From contig CAYVKA010000006.1 in assembly GCA_964451925.1 (NCBI GenBank), positions 49,729 to 113,728 of the forward strand: DNA of 64,000 nt, read 5' to 3'. Below, in pieces: positions 33,155-42,058 of this stretch; the stretch's first letter is position 1; each line of letters opens with the position of its first letter. Both the position numbers and the translations under genes were made by a program. This stretch comes from Nevskia sp964451925. Lineage in GTDB: Bacteria; Pseudomonadota; Gammaproteobacteria; Nevskiales; Nevskiaceae. The notes below the pieces were generated by a model. The model was not told the DNA's origin and did not search any database. It worked only from the letters and a program-made list of their open reading frames with translations.

Positions 33155-34258
33155 ATGAACCAGGCTGTCCTCAACAATTCCGGCGTGCTGCACACATCCC
33201 TGTGCGAACGTCTCGGCTGCCGCTATCCCATCGTGCAGACGGCGATGGGCTGGGTGGCGGATGCCAGGCTGGTCGCCGCCACCAGCAATGCCGGCGGCTT
33301 CGGCTTCCTCGCCGCCGCCACCATCCAGGCGGACAAGCTGGAAGCGGAGATCCTCAAGGTCCGCTCGCTGACCGACCGCCCGTTCGGCATCAATTTCCAC
33401 ATGTTCCAGCCGAATGCCGCGCAGGTGATCGACCTCACCATCAAGCACCGCCTGCGCGCCGTCAGCTACGGCCGCGGCCCGGATGCCAAGACCATTGCCC
33501 GCTTCAAGCAGGCCGGCGTACTGTGCATGCCCACCGTCGGCGCGCTCAAGCACGCGCAAAAGGCGGCGGAACTGGGCGCCGACATCATCACCGTGCAGGG
33601 CGCGGAGGGCGGCGGCCATACCGGCTCGGTGCCGACCACGCTGCTGCTGCCGCAGGTGCTGGATGCGGTGAAGGTGCCGGTGGTCGCCGCCGGCGGCTTC
33701 TACAACGGCCGCGGCCTGGCCGGTGCGCTGGCCTTCGGCGCCGCCGGCATCGCCATGGGCACGCGCTTCCTGATGAGCGCCGAGTCACCGGTGCCGCGCG
33801 CCACGCTGCAGAAATACCTGGACGCCAAGGATCCCTCGAAAATCCGCGCCTCCACCGCCGTCGATGGCATGCCGCAACGCATGATCGACAATCCCTACCT
33901 GCTGCGCCTGGAAAGCGGCGGCCTGCTGCACCGGCTGTTCGTGGCGCTGTCCAGCGCCTGGAAATGGCGCGCGCATACCGGAATGTCCATCGGCCACATG
34001 CTGCGCACCGCCGTCACCGCGCTGGGCGAGGGCGACTCCGCCATCCAGACTATGATGGCCGCCAATGCGCCGGTGCTGATTCAGCGCGCCATGGTCGAGG
34101 GCCGGCCGGACGAAGGGGTGCTGCCCAGCGGCCAGGTCGCTTCCAACATCGACAGCCTGCCCAGCGTGGCCGAGCTGATCGCCGCCATCGTCGCCGAGGC
34201 CGAGTCGCGCCTGGGCGCGCTGGCCGGCGCCGCCAACCATCCGGGGATCGCCGCATGA
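33155..34258 (+). CDS. ipdC: Flavin-dependent reductase/isomerase of ring C/D degradation
   Basis: A 367-residue nitronate-monooxygenase-fold FMN protein: RYPIVQTAMGWVADARLVAA, ITVQGAEGGGHTGS (phosphate-binding), VVAAGGFYNGRGLAGALAFG and GTRFLMS. IpdC in Mycobacterium is required for conversion of 5-hydroxy-HIC-CoA in the HIP pathway. Position between ipdAB and echA20, as in actinobacterial clusters, supports the name over a true nitronate monooxygenase. The stop overlaps the echA20 start by four bases. Confidence 0.87.
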   Translation: MNQAVLNNSGVLHTSLCERLGCRYPIVQTAMGWVADARLVAATSNAGGFGFLAAATIQADKLEAEILKVRSLTDRPFGINFHMFQPNAAQVIDLTIKHRLRAVSYGRGPDAKTIARFKQAGVLCMPTVGALKHAQKAAELGADIITVQGAEGGGHTGSVPTTLLLPQVLDAVKVPVVAAGGFYNGRGLAGALAFGAAGIAMGTRFLMSAESPVPRATLQKYLDAKDPSKIRASTAVDGMPQRMIDNPYLLRLESGGLLHRLFVALSSAWKWRAHTGMSIGHMLRTAVTALGEGDSAIQTMMAANAPVLIQRAMVEGRPDEGVLPSGQVASNIDSLPSVAELIAAIVAEAESRLGALAGAANHPGIAA

Positions 34259-35043
34259 GCGAGCAGTTCAGCGTCACCATCGGCGAGGGCATCGCCGAGA
34301 TCGTCATCAACCGGCCGCCGGTCAACGCCCTCAACGAAGCCGGCTGGCACGGCCTGGCCGACGCCATCCTCCGCGCCGGCAGCGATCCGGCGGCGCGCGT
34401 CATCGTGCTGCGGGCCGAAGGGCGCGGCTTCTGCGCCGGAGTCGACATCAAGGAGCTGGACCGGCACCCGGAGAAGATCGTCTCGGTCAACGCCGGCAAT
34501 TACCGCAGCTTCGAGGCGGTGCACCGCAACCCGTTGCCGGTGATCGTGGCGGTGCACGGCTTCGTGCTCGGCGGCGGCATCGGACTGGCCGGCGCGGCGG
34601 ACATCGTCGTCGCCGCCGAGGACGCCACGTTCGGTGTGCCGGAAGTGGACCGCGGCGCGATGGGCGGCGGCGCCCACCTGCAGCGCCTGTTCCCGGTGCA
34701 GAAGGTGCGCATGATGTATTTCACCGGCGAGCCGATCACCGCCGCCGACGCCTACCGCCTCGGCGCCATCGAGAAAGTGGTGCCGCGCGCCGCGCTGCGC
34801 GAGGAGGCGCTGGGCATCGCGCGCAAGATCGCGGCCAAGAGCGGCACCATGATCCGGCTGGCCAAGGAATCGCTCAACGGCGTCGAGGACGGCAATCTCG
34901 AGAACAAGTATCGCTGGGAGCAGGGCTTCACGCTGCAGGCCTACATGAGCGCCGAATCGGCGGAGACGCGCCGCGCCTTCGTCGAGAAGCGCGAGGCGCA
35001 GCTCAATACCAACAACAAAGGGCCGTCAGGAGCCCCGCAATGA
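34255..35043 (+). CDS. echA20: Crotonase-family ring D hydrolase
   Basis: A 262-residue crotonase with RGFCAGVDIKEL and HGFVLGGGIGLAGAADIV forming the oxyanion hole and TFGVPEVDRGAMGGGAHLQR around the active site. The pattern matches EchA20, which in Mycobacterium hydrolyses ring D of the HIEC-CoA type intermediate by retro-Claisen cleavage. Overlaps both neighbours (ipdC and the fadE31-type gene) by four bases, so it belongs to the same translational unit. A simple enoyl-CoA hydratase is the alternative. Confidence 0.87.
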   Translation: MSEQFSVTIGEGIAEIVINRPPVNALNEAGWHGLADAILRAGSDPAARVIVLRAEGRGFCAGVDIKELDRHPEKIVSVNAGNYRSFEAVHRNPLPVIVAVHGFVLGGGIGLAGAADIVVAAEDATFGVPEVDRGAMGGGAHLQRLFPVQKVRMMYFTGEPITAADAYRLGAIEKVVPRAALREEALGIARKIAAKSGTMIRLAKESLNGVEDGNLENKYRWEQGFTLQAYMSAESAETRRAFVEKREAQLNTNNKGPSGAPQ

Positions 35044-36206
35044 GACTAGAGTACACAGACCGCCAGCAGCGGTTCCGCAAGGAAGTGCGCGCCTGGCTGG
35101 AGCAGAACGTGCCGAAGCAGCCGCTGCAAAGCTTCGACACCGAGGAAGGCTTCGCCCAGCACCGCGCCTGGGAGGGCCGGCTCGCCGGCGGCCACTGGAG
35201 CGCGGTGACCTGGCCCAAGGAAGTCGGCGGCCGCGGCTGCGACCTGATCGAGTGGCTGATCTTCGAGGAAGAGTACTGGCGCGCCGGCGCGCCGCTGCGC
35301 GTCAACCAGAACGGCATCTTCCTGCTGGCGCCGACGCTGATGGAATACGGCACCGAGGAGCAGAAGCAGCGCTTCCTGCCGCGCATGGCCACCGGCGCGG
35401 ACATCTGGGCGCAGGGCTGGTCCGAGCCGGGCGCCGGCTCCGACATGGCGGCGATCCGCTGCAAGGCGGTGCGCGACGGCGACCACTACGTCATCAGCGG
35501 CCAGAAGACCTGGTCGACCCGCGCCGTCTGGGCCGACTGGCTGTTCGGCCTGTTCCGCACCGACCCCGACTCGGTGCGCCACCACGGCCTCACTTTCATC
35601 CTGCTGCCGCTGAACCTGCCCGGCATCACCATCCGCCCGGTGCAGCAGCTCAACGGCCAGACCGGCTTCGCCGAAATCTTCTTCGACGAGGTGCGCGTGC
35701 CGGTCGAAAACCGCCTCGCCGACGAAGGCGCCGGCTGGCAGGTGGCGATGGCTACCGCCGGCTTCGAGCGCGGCCTGATGCTGCGTTCGCCCGGCCGTTT
35801 CCAGCAGACCGCCAAACTGCTGGTGGACCTGTACCTGCGCCACCAGGTGCGCGCCGATGCAGACCCGTCGGTACGCGATGCCGTGCTGCAGAGCTGGATG
35901 GGCGCCGAGGCCTACGCCCTGGCCACCTACCGCACCGCCTGCCGCCTGGCCAAGGGCGGCCAGATCGGCGCCGAGGCCAGCACCAACAAGATCTTCTGGT
36001 CCGAGCTGGACCTGCTGATGCACGAGACCGCCATGCGCATCCTCGGCGCCCGCGCCGAGCTGATGCCGCACGCACCGGATGCCGGCGACGTCGGCCACTG
36101 GCTGGACGGCTTCCTGTTCGCGCAGGCCGGTCCGATCTACGCCGGCACCAATGAAATCCAGCGCAACATCATCGCCGAGCGCATGCTTGGCCTGCCGAGG
36201 TCCTAG
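35040..36206 (+). CDS. fadE31: Acyl-CoA dehydrogenase, FadE31-type
   Basis: A 388-residue acyl-CoA dehydrogenase with full FAD site segments: WAQGWSEPGAGSDMA, ISGQKTWSTRA, GFERGLMLRSPGRF and the C-terminal AGPIYAGTNEIQRNIIAERM. These, and EGFAQHR near the N-terminus, match FadE31 of Mycobacterium, a subunit that pairs with FadE32 or FadE33 in an alpha2beta2 enzyme acting late in HIP degradation. Start overlaps the echA20 stop. The likely partner gene follows after a repeat-filled gap. Confidence 0.83.
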   Translation: MRLEYTDRQQRFRKEVRAWLEQNVPKQPLQSFDTEEGFAQHRAWEGRLAGGHWSAVTWPKEVGGRGCDLIEWLIFEEEYWRAGAPLRVNQNGIFLLAPTLMEYGTEEQKQRFLPRMATGADIWAQGWSEPGAGSDMAAIRCKAVRDGDHYVISGQKTWSTRAVWADWLFGLFRTDPDSVRHHGLTFILLPLNLPGITIRPVQQLNGQTGFAEIFFDEVRVPVENRLADEGAGWQVAMATAGFERGLMLRSPGRFQQTAKLLVDLYLRHQVRADADPSVRDAVLQSWMGAEAYALATYRTACRLAKGGQIGAEASTNKIFWSELDLLMHETAMRILGARAELMPHAPDAGDVGHWLDGFLFAQAGPIYAGTNEIQRNIIAERMLGLPRS

Positions 36207-36233
36207 CCGTGCTTTCGCTCGTCTATAGATACC

Positions 36234-36332
36234 CGTTCGCCCCGAGCAGCGCTGCGAAGCAGTGCCCATCGAGGGGGAGCGCCGAACCCTCGGCGCGGTC
36301 TGTCGATACGTTCCCTGCGGGAACACTCGAGG
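36234..36332. repeat. Dispersed palindrome, CCGTTCGCCCCGAG / TCGATACG family
   Basis: CCGTTCGCCCCGAGCAGCGC and a right arm with GTCGATACGTTCCCTGCGGG and ACACTCGAGGC fill the gap between two acyl-CoA dehydrogenase genes in an otherwise tight operon. It is diverged from the copies at 25798 and 41904. Confidence 0.75.
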
Positions 36333-36381
36333 CTGGCGACGGGGCGTTTGCGGCCAACCACAACCACGCGGCGCATTAACC

Positions 36382-37437
36382 ATGGACTTCACCTTCGAAG
36401 AGCAACAAGTCGCCTTCCGCGACGCGGTGCGCAAGTTCCTGATGGTCGAGGCGGCGCCGGAAATGCTGCGCGAGATCTGGGAGACCGAGAGCGGCCGCTC
36501 CAAGGATCTGCGCGCCAAGCTTGCCGACCAGGGCATCACCGCGCTGTCGGTGCCGGAGGAGTTCGGCGGCATCGGTCTGGGTGATCTCGACTGGGTGCTG
36601 ATCAACCAGGAGCTGGGCTACTACGCCATTCCCGATTCGCTGCCGGACACCGCCTACCTCGCGGCCTGGCTGCTGACCCGCCTGCCCAGTGACGCGTCGC
36701 TGAAGAAGGCCTGGCTGCCGCGCATCGCCAACGGCACCGCGCGCATCGCCATCGGCCACCCCGTCAACCCCTTCGTCGCCGACGCACAGCTGGCGGACCT
36801 GCTGCTGCTGTGGCACCAGGACGAGGTGCACGCGGTGCAGCGCGACCAGGTCAAGCTCAGCTTCAATCCCAGCATCGAGATGTCGCGCCGCCTGTACCAG
36901 GTGAAGTGGACCCCGGGCGACGCCACCCGCGTTGCGCCGGCACGCGTCGGCCGCGAGTTGTGGGAAGGCGTGCTCAACCGCGCCGCCCTGGCGGTGAGCG
37001 CGCAGCAGCTCGGCCTGGCGCAGCGCATGCTGGACCTGGGCATCGACCACAGCGCCCAGCGCAAGCAGTTCGGCAAGCCGATCGGCTCGTTCCAGGCGGT
37101 CAAGCACCACCTGGCCGACGTGGCGGTGAAGATCGAGTTCGCCAAGCCGGTGGTGTTCCGCGCCGCCCAGGCCCTGGCCACCAACCGGCCGCGCGCCGCG
37201 GTGCACGTGTCGCACGCCAAGCTGGCCGCCTGCGAAGCCGCCTGGCTGTCGGCGCGCAAGAGCATGCAGGTGCACGGCGCCATGGGCTACACCTGGGAGG
37301 CGGATTTGCAGATGTTCATGAAGCGCGCCTGGGCACTGGACGCCGCCTGGGGCGACCGCGCCTTCCACAAGACCCGTGTGGCGCAATTCATCTTCGCTGA
37401 GGGCGCGGCGCTGGGCCCGGGCGAAACGTTCAATTGA
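36382..37437 (+). CDS. Acyl-CoA dehydrogenase-like partner subunit (FadE32/33 type)
   Basis: A 351-residue acyl-CoA-dehydrogenase-fold protein. It starts MDFTFEEQQVAFRDAVRKFL and has HSAQRKQFGKPIGSFQAVKH and QVHGAMGYTWEADLQMFMKR. The middle beta-domain lacks the usual flavin-contacting SEP-GSD and GxKxWxS motifs. This matches the non-catalytic or half-site subunit of steroid alpha2beta2 dehydrogenases (FadE32/FadE33), where one FAD lies at each heterodimer interface. The neighbour at 35040 supplies the missing parts. Start preceded by no strong ribosome site, though the N-terminus fits the family. Confidence 0.78.
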   Translation: MDFTFEEQQVAFRDAVRKFLMVEAAPEMLREIWETESGRSKDLRAKLADQGITALSVPEEFGGIGLGDLDWVLINQELGYYAIPDSLPDTAYLAAWLLTRLPSDASLKKAWLPRIANGTARIAIGHPVNPFVADAQLADLLLLWHQDEVHAVQRDQVKLSFNPSIEMSRRLYQVKWTPGDATRVAPARVGRELWEGVLNRAALAVSAQQLGLAQRMLDLGIDHSAQRKQFGKPIGSFQAVKHHLADVAVKIEFAKPVVFRAAQALATNRPRAAVHVSHAKLAACEAAWLSARKSMQVHGAMGYTWEADLQMFMKRAWALDAAWGDRAFHKTRVAQFIFAEGAALGPGETFN

Positions 37438-37462
37438 TCAATCGAAAAAAACGGAAACTGAC

Positions 37463-38617
37463 ATGGCAGAAGCCTACATCGTCGATGCGCTGCGCAGCCC
37501 CGTCGGCAAGCGCCGCGGCAAGCTGGCCCACATCCACGGCGCCGATCTCGGCGCGCACGTGCTGAAAGCGCTGGTCGAGCGCAATCCCTCCATCCCCGCG
37601 GAAGACTACGACGACGTGGTGTTCGGCTGCCTCGACGCCATCGGCCCCCTGGCCGGCAACATCGCGCGCTCCTGCTGGCTGGCCGCGGGCCTGCCGCTGA
37701 CCGTGCCGGGTGTCACCGTGGACCGCCAGTGCGGCTCCTCGCAGCAGGCGCTGCACTTCGCCGCACAGGCGGTGATGAGCGGCGTCAACGACGTGGTCGT
37801 CGCCGGCGGCGTGCAGACCATGAGCCAGATCCCGATTTCCTCGGCCATGATCGCCGCCAAGCCGCTGGGTTTCAGCGATCCCTTCTCCGGCAGCAAGGGT
37901 TGGACCGCGCGCTTCGGCGATCTGCCGGTGTCGCAGTTCTACGCCGCGCAGAAGATCGCCGACCAGTGGAACATCTCGCGCGAGGAGATGGAAGTATTCT
38001 CGCTGGAGAGCCATCAGCGCGCGCTCAAGGCCATTGCCGAAGGCCGCTTCAACAAGGAAATCGTGCCGCTGGAAGGGCTGGAGCAGGACGAGACGCCGCG
38101 CCAGACCTCGCTGGAGAAGATGAAGAGCCTGGAGCCGCTGGAGCCGGGCGGCAAGCTCACCGCCGGCGTGTCCAGCCAGACCTGCGACGGTTCCTCGGCC
38201 CTGCTGGTGGTGTCGGAGAAAGCGCTGAAGCGCTACAACCTGAAGCCGCGCGCGCGCATCCATCACATGAGCGTGCTCGGCGACGACCCGATCATGATGC
38301 TCACCGCGCCGATCCCCGCCACCCGCCACGCGCTGAAGAAGGCCGGCATGAAGCTGGAGGACATCGACCTGGTCGAGATCAACGAGGCCTTCGCCTCGGT
38401 GGTGCTGGCCTGGTTCAAGGAGATCGGCTACCCGCACGAAAAGACCAACGTCAACGGCGGCGCCATCGCCCTGGGCCATCCGCTCGGCGCCACCGGCGCC
38501 AAGCTGATGTGCACGCTGCTCAACGAGCTGGAGCGGACCAATAAGCGCTACGGTCTGCAGACCATGTGCGAAGGCGGCGGCGTGGCGAACGTCACCATCA
38601 TCGAGAGGCTGGGCTGA
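37463..38617 (+). CDS. fadA6: Thiolase of the HIP pathway
   Basis: A 384-residue thiolase: catalytic Cys90 in VTVDRQCGSSQQA, His in NGGAIALGHPLGATGAK, and the second Cys in LQTMCEGGG. It shares long stretches with FadA6 of Mycobacterium as I recall it (NIAR, CGSSQQAL, QTMSQIPISSAM, RYGLQTMCEGGG). It would release acetyl-CoA from the opened ring C/D chain. Start inferred at MAEAYIVDAL with a GGAAACTGAC leader. It lies 25 bp after the dehydrogenase partner and is followed three bases later by an SDR. Confidence 0.88.
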   Translation: MAEAYIVDALRSPVGKRRGKLAHIHGADLGAHVLKALVERNPSIPAEDYDDVVFGCLDAIGPLAGNIARSCWLAAGLPLTVPGVTVDRQCGSSQQALHFAAQAVMSGVNDVVVAGGVQTMSQIPISSAMIAAKPLGFSDPFSGSKGWTARFGDLPVSQFYAAQKIADQWNISREEMEVFSLESHQRALKAIAEGRFNKEIVPLEGLEQDETPRQTSLEKMKSLEPLEPGGKLTAGVSSQTCDGSSALLVVSEKALKRYNLKPRARIHHMSVLGDDPIMMLTAPIPATRHALKKAGMKLEDIDLVEINEAFASVVLAWFKEIGYPHEKTNVNGGAIALGHPLGATGAKLMCTLLNELERTNKRYGLQTMCEGGGVANVTIIERLG

Positions 38618-38620
38618 TCC

Positions 38621-39499
38621 ATGGGTATTTGCGACAAGCGCACCGTCATCGTCACCGGCTCGGGCAGCGGCCTGGGCCGCGAGTACGCCCTGCTGCTGGC
38701 CGGCGAGGGCGCCAACGTCATCGTCAACGACATCCGCAACGAAGCGGCCGCCGCCGTGGTCAAGGAGATCGAGTCGGCCGGCGGCCAGGCCCTGGCCAAC
38801 AGCGACGACATCACCAGCATGGACGGCGCCCAGCGCATCGTCGACGCCGCGGTGGCGCGCTTCGGTGACGTGCAGGCCCTGGTCAACAACGCCGGCATCG
38901 TGCGTGACCGCATGTTCGCCAGCCTCAGCGAAGAGGATTGGGATCAGGTCATCCGCGTCCATCTCAAGGGCCACTTCTGCCTGGCCAGCATCCTGGTGCG
39001 CCGCTGGCGCGACCAGGTCAAGAACGGCCAGAAAGTCGACGCGCGCATCGTCAACACCAGCTCCGGCGCCGGCTTGCAAGGCTCGGTCGGTCAGAGCAAC
39101 TACGCCGCGGCCAAGGGCGGTATCGCATCGCTGACGCTGGTGCAGGCGGCCGAGCTGGGCCGCTACGGCATCACCGCCAATGCGCTGGCCCCGGCGGCCC
39201 GCACCGGCATGACCGAGAAGGTCTTCGCCGACGTGATGAAAAAGCCGGACGGCGAGGCGTTCGACCATTTCCATCCCGGCAACGTGGCGCCGCTGGTGGT
39301 GTGGCTGTGCAGCCCGCTGTCGGCCGGCGTGACCGGCAAGGTATTCGAGGTCGAGGGCGGCAAGCTGTCCGTCGCCGGGGGCTGGCGCACCGGCCGCATC
39401 CGCGACAAGCAGGCGCGCTGGCAGCCGGCCGAGTTGACCGAGGTGGTGCAGGCGCTGGTCGAAGATGCGCCCAAGCCGCAGAAAGTCTACGGCACCTGA
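38621..39499 (+). CDS. Short-chain dehydrogenase (17beta-HSD type 4-like)
   Basis: A 292-residue SDR of the multifunctional-enzyme-2/Hsd4-like group: TGSGSGLGREYALLLAGEGA, VNDI, NNAGIVRDRMFASL, NTSSGAGLQGS, YAAAK and an ANALAPAARTGM segment. Such enzymes oxidise (3R or 3S)-hydroxyacyl-CoA or 17-hydroxysteroids with NAD. The long C-terminal tail (RIRDKQARWQPAEL, then EDAPKPQKVYGT) is typical of this group. It lies directly behind fadA6, so a beta-hydroxyacyl-CoA dehydrogenation in HIP degradation is likely. Confidence 0.82.
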   Translation: MGICDKRTVIVTGSGSGLGREYALLLAGEGANVIVNDIRNEAAAAVVKEIESAGGQALANSDDITSMDGAQRIVDAAVARFGDVQALVNNAGIVRDRMFASLSEEDWDQVIRVHLKGHFCLASILVRRWRDQVKNGQKVDARIVNTSSGAGLQGSVGQSNYAAAKGGIASLTLVQAAELGRYGITANALAPAARTGMTEKVFADVMKKPDGEAFDHFHPGNVAPLVVWLCSPLSAGVTGKVFEVEGGKLSVAGGWRTGRIRDKQARWQPAELTEVVQALVEDAPKPQKVYGT

Positions 39500-39514
39500 G
39501 CCCACGCGCCGCGT

Positions 39515-40663
39515 ATGAACTTCGCACTCACCGCCGACCAGGTCATGATCCGCGATGCTGCCCAGGGCTTCCTGGCGGAGCAGAGCGGATCGGCCGCGGT
39601 GCGCGCCGCCTCGTCCAGCGCGGCCGGCTTCGATGCTGCGGTGTGGCAACGTATCGGCTCCGGGCTGGGCTGGTGCGCCATCCCGGTGGCCGAGGAGCAC
39701 GGCGGCCTGGGCCTGGGCGCGGTGGAACTGGCCCTGGTGCTGGAGCAGATGGGCCGCCACCTGTTGTGCGCGCCGTATTTCTCCACTGTGTGCCTGGCGG
39801 CCAACCTGCTGGCCCGGTGCGGTAGCGCGCAGGCGCAGCGGCGCTTCCTCCCCGCCATCGCCGAAGGGCGCTGGTGCGCCACCGCACCCCTGGACAGCGC
39901 GGCCGACGACTGGAGCGCGTCCGCCAGGCTGGTGCAGGCACGGCGCAAGGGCGACGTGTGGTTATTGAGCGGCCAGTGCCCGCGCGTGCCGGAGGCCGGC
40001 TCCGCCGACTGGCTGCTGTTGTTCGCCCGCGTCGAGGCCGAGGCCCGGCCGGCGCTGTTCGCCGTGCCGCGCGGGATTTCCGGGCTGCAGATCAGGCCGC
40101 TCGAAGGCTGGGATGCGACACGGCGTTTCAGCGAGCTCCAGCTGGATGGCGTGACGCTGCCGGCCGAGAACCGCATTGACGACGCGTCCCACATCGCTGC
40201 GGGGCTGCCGTGCGCGGCCGCTCTGGCGCGCCTGGCCATCGCCGCCGAGCAGCTCGGCGCAGCGCAGCAATGCCTGGATCTCACCGTGGCCTACACCGCC
40301 ACGCGCAGGCAGTTCGGCCGCGCCATCGCCTCGTTCCAGGCGGTGAAGCACCGCTGCGCCGAGATGATGGTGCGCATCGAGGCGACGCGTTCCGCGGTCT
40401 ACGGCGCCGCCGCGCTTGCCGCCGACGGGGCCGCCACGGCGGAGCTGGCGCTCGAATGCGCCGCCGCCCGCGCGCTCGCTGCCGACACCGCTTTCTTCTG
40501 CGCCCAGGAAGCGGTCCAGCTGCACGGCGGCGTCGGCTTCACCTGGGAGTACGATCCCCAGCTCTATTTCAAGCGTGCCCAGGCCAGCAGCCACTGGCTC
40601 GGCGGCGCCGATGCGCTGCGCGAACGCATCGCGCAGGCGCTGTTCGCCTCAATGCCCACATGA
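39515..40663 (+). CDS. Acyl-CoA dehydrogenase-like partner subunit
   Basis: A 382-residue acyl-CoA-dehydrogenase-fold protein with YTATRRQFGRAIASFQAVKH and QLHGGVGFTWEYDPQLYFKR. Like the protein at 36382 it lacks the canonical SEP-GSD and QKxWxS flavin motifs in its middle domain (the corresponding stretch reads LSGQCPRVPEAGSADWLLL). It overlaps the fadE30 start by four bases, so the two are probably subunits of one heteromeric dehydrogenase. It may be the FadE33-type or a dedicated FadE30 partner. Confidence 0.78.
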   Translation: MNFALTADQVMIRDAAQGFLAEQSGSAAVRAASSSAAGFDAAVWQRIGSGLGWCAIPVAEEHGGLGLGAVELALVLEQMGRHLLCAPYFSTVCLAANLLARCGSAQAQRRFLPAIAEGRWCATAPLDSAADDWSASARLVQARRKGDVWLLSGQCPRVPEAGSADWLLLFARVEAEARPALFAVPRGISGLQIRPLEGWDATRRFSELQLDGVTLPAENRIDDASHIAAGLPCAAALARLAIAAEQLGAAQQCLDLTVAYTATRRQFGRAIASFQAVKHRCAEMMVRIEATRSAVYGAAALAADGAATAELALECAAARALAADTAFFCAQEAVQLHGGVGFTWEYDPQLYFKRAQASSHWLGGADALRERIAQALFASMPT

Positions 40664-41847
40664 ATCTCCAGCCCAGTTCCACCGATGAAGCGTTCCGCGC
40701 CGAAGTGGCGGAGTGGATGCGCCGGCACCTGAGCGGCCGCTTCGACAGCCTCAGGCACCGCGGCGGTCCCGGCGACGAGGAAGCCGACCCGGCGCTGCGC
40801 AAGGAATGGGAGCGCGAGCTCGCCGCCGGCCGCTGGACCTGCGTCGGCTGGCCGGCGGCGTGGGGCGGGCGCGGCCTGAGCATCGAGCAGCAGGTCATCT
40901 TCCACGAGGAATACGCCCGCGCCGGCGGCCCCGGCCGCATGGGCCATATCGGCGAAGGCTTGATCGGCCCGACCCTGATCGCTTTCGGCAGCGAGGCGCA
41001 GAAGCGCCGCTTCCTGCCCGGCATCGTCGCCGGCACCGAGTTCTGGGCCCAGGGCTATTCCGAGCCCAATGCCGGCTCCGACCTGGCCAATGTGCAGACC
41101 CGCTGCTGGCAGGAGGCGGACGGCAGCTGGCGCGTGCAGGGCCAGAAGGTGTGGACCTCGCTGGCGCACGAGTCGGAGTGGATCTTCGTGCTGGCGCGCA
41201 GCGAGCCGGGCAGCAAGGGCCGCCACGGCCTCAGCTTCCTGCTGCTGCCGTTGGACCAGCCCGGCGTGCGTATTCAGCCGATCCGCCAGATGGGCGGTGG
41301 CGCCGAGTTCAACGAGGTGTTCTTCGACGGCGCCGTGGCCGCGGCCGAGCACATCGTCGGCAAGCCCGGCGATGGCTGGAAGGTGGCGATGGGCCTGCTC
41401 GAATTCGAGCGTGGCGTTTCCACCCTCGGCCAGCAGATGCACTTCGCCTACGAATTCGACCTGGTGCTTAAGGCGGCCCGCGCCAACGGTGCAGCCGCCG
41501 ACCCGCAGCTGCGTCAGCGTCTGGCACAGGCCTGGTGCGGTTTGCGCGTGATGCGCTACAACGCCCTGCGCATGCTTTCCGGCGGCGAAGGGCCGGGACT
41601 GAAGCGCGAAGCCCTGATCTACAAATACTACTGGTCCAACTGGCACCGCGACCTCGGCAAGCTGGCCATGGACGTGCTCGGCCCGGCCGGAGACGTGGTC
41701 TCCGACGACCCGTGCATCCGCCCGCTGCAGCAGCTGTTCTTCTTTTCGCGCGCCGACACCATCTACGCCGGCACCAATGAAATCCAGCTCAACCTGATCG
41801 CGGAGCGTGGGCTCGACATGCCGCGCGAGCCGCGGCCGACCGCCTGA
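40660..41847 (+). CDS. fadE30: HIP-CoA dehydrogenase
   Basis: A 395-residue acyl-CoA dehydrogenase whose diagnostic parts match FadE30 of Mycobacterium: GRGLSIEQQVIFHEEYARAG, WAQGYSEPNAGSDLANVQT, GQKVWTSLAHESEW, FERGVSTLGQQM and SRADTIYAGTNEIQLNLIAE. FadE30 catalyses the first dehydrogenation of 5OH-HIP-CoA/HIP-CoA, after FadD3 activation. All catalytic flavin motifs are present, unlike its overlapping partner at 39515. A repeat block then separates it from ipdF. Confidence 0.88.
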   Translation: MNLQPSSTDEAFRAEVAEWMRRHLSGRFDSLRHRGGPGDEEADPALRKEWERELAAGRWTCVGWPAAWGGRGLSIEQQVIFHEEYARAGGPGRMGHIGEGLIGPTLIAFGSEAQKRRFLPGIVAGTEFWAQGYSEPNAGSDLANVQTRCWQEADGSWRVQGQKVWTSLAHESEWIFVLARSEPGSKGRHGLSFLLLPLDQPGVRIQPIRQMGGGAEFNEVFFDGAVAAAEHIVGKPGDGWKVAMGLLEFERGVSTLGQQMHFAYEFDLVLKAARANGAAADPQLRQRLAQAWCGLRVMRYNALRMLSGGEGPGLKREALIYKYYWSNWHRDLGKLAMDVLGPAGDVVSDDPCIRPLQQLFFFSRADTIYAGTNEIQLNLIAERGLDMPREPRPTA

Positions 41848-41903
41848 GCGTGCCATGAAAAGCCACATTCAAATGCCAAGCCCCGTTTGCCATGCACCAA
41901 GGT

Positions 41904-42046
41904 CCGTTCGCCCCGAGTGTCCCCGCAGGGGACGTAGCACCGAATGTCCCGAGTGCGCCGCGGAGCGACGCGTATCGAGGGAGGGGCCGGCGCACAAGTT
42001 CATCCCTCGATACGCGTTGCTCCGCTACGCTACTCGGGACGAACGG
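41904..42046. repeat. Dispersed palindrome, CCGTTCGCCCCGAGTG / CTCGGGACGAACGG, longest copy
   Basis: A 143-bp nested inverted repeat: the outer arms CCGTTCGCCCCGAGTG and TACTCGGGACGAACGG flank an inner pair CGACGCGTATCGAGGGA / TCCCTCGATACGCGT. It fills the gap between fadE30 and ipdF. Confidence 0.85.
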
Positions 42047-42058
42047 AGATCTTGATCA

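Noticed and set aside
33202..34254. In-frame upstream extension of echA20
   Set aside because: It overlaps ipdC in another frame and has no ribosome site; the ATGA overlap start fits the family N-terminus.
33155..34258. True nitronate monooxygenase
   Set aside because: The fold is shared, but position between ipdAB and echA20 favours the IpdC role; no nitroalkane genes nearby.
37430..39760. 776-codon open frame on the minus strand
   Set aside because: It lies antisense to fadA6, an SDR and the start of an acyl-CoA dehydrogenase gene; it is an open frame caused by high GC and shows no family motifs.
20393..42046. CRISPR array
   Set aside because: The recurring palindromes are widely spaced, variable in length and lie between different genes; there are no regularly spaced direct repeats with unique spacers.
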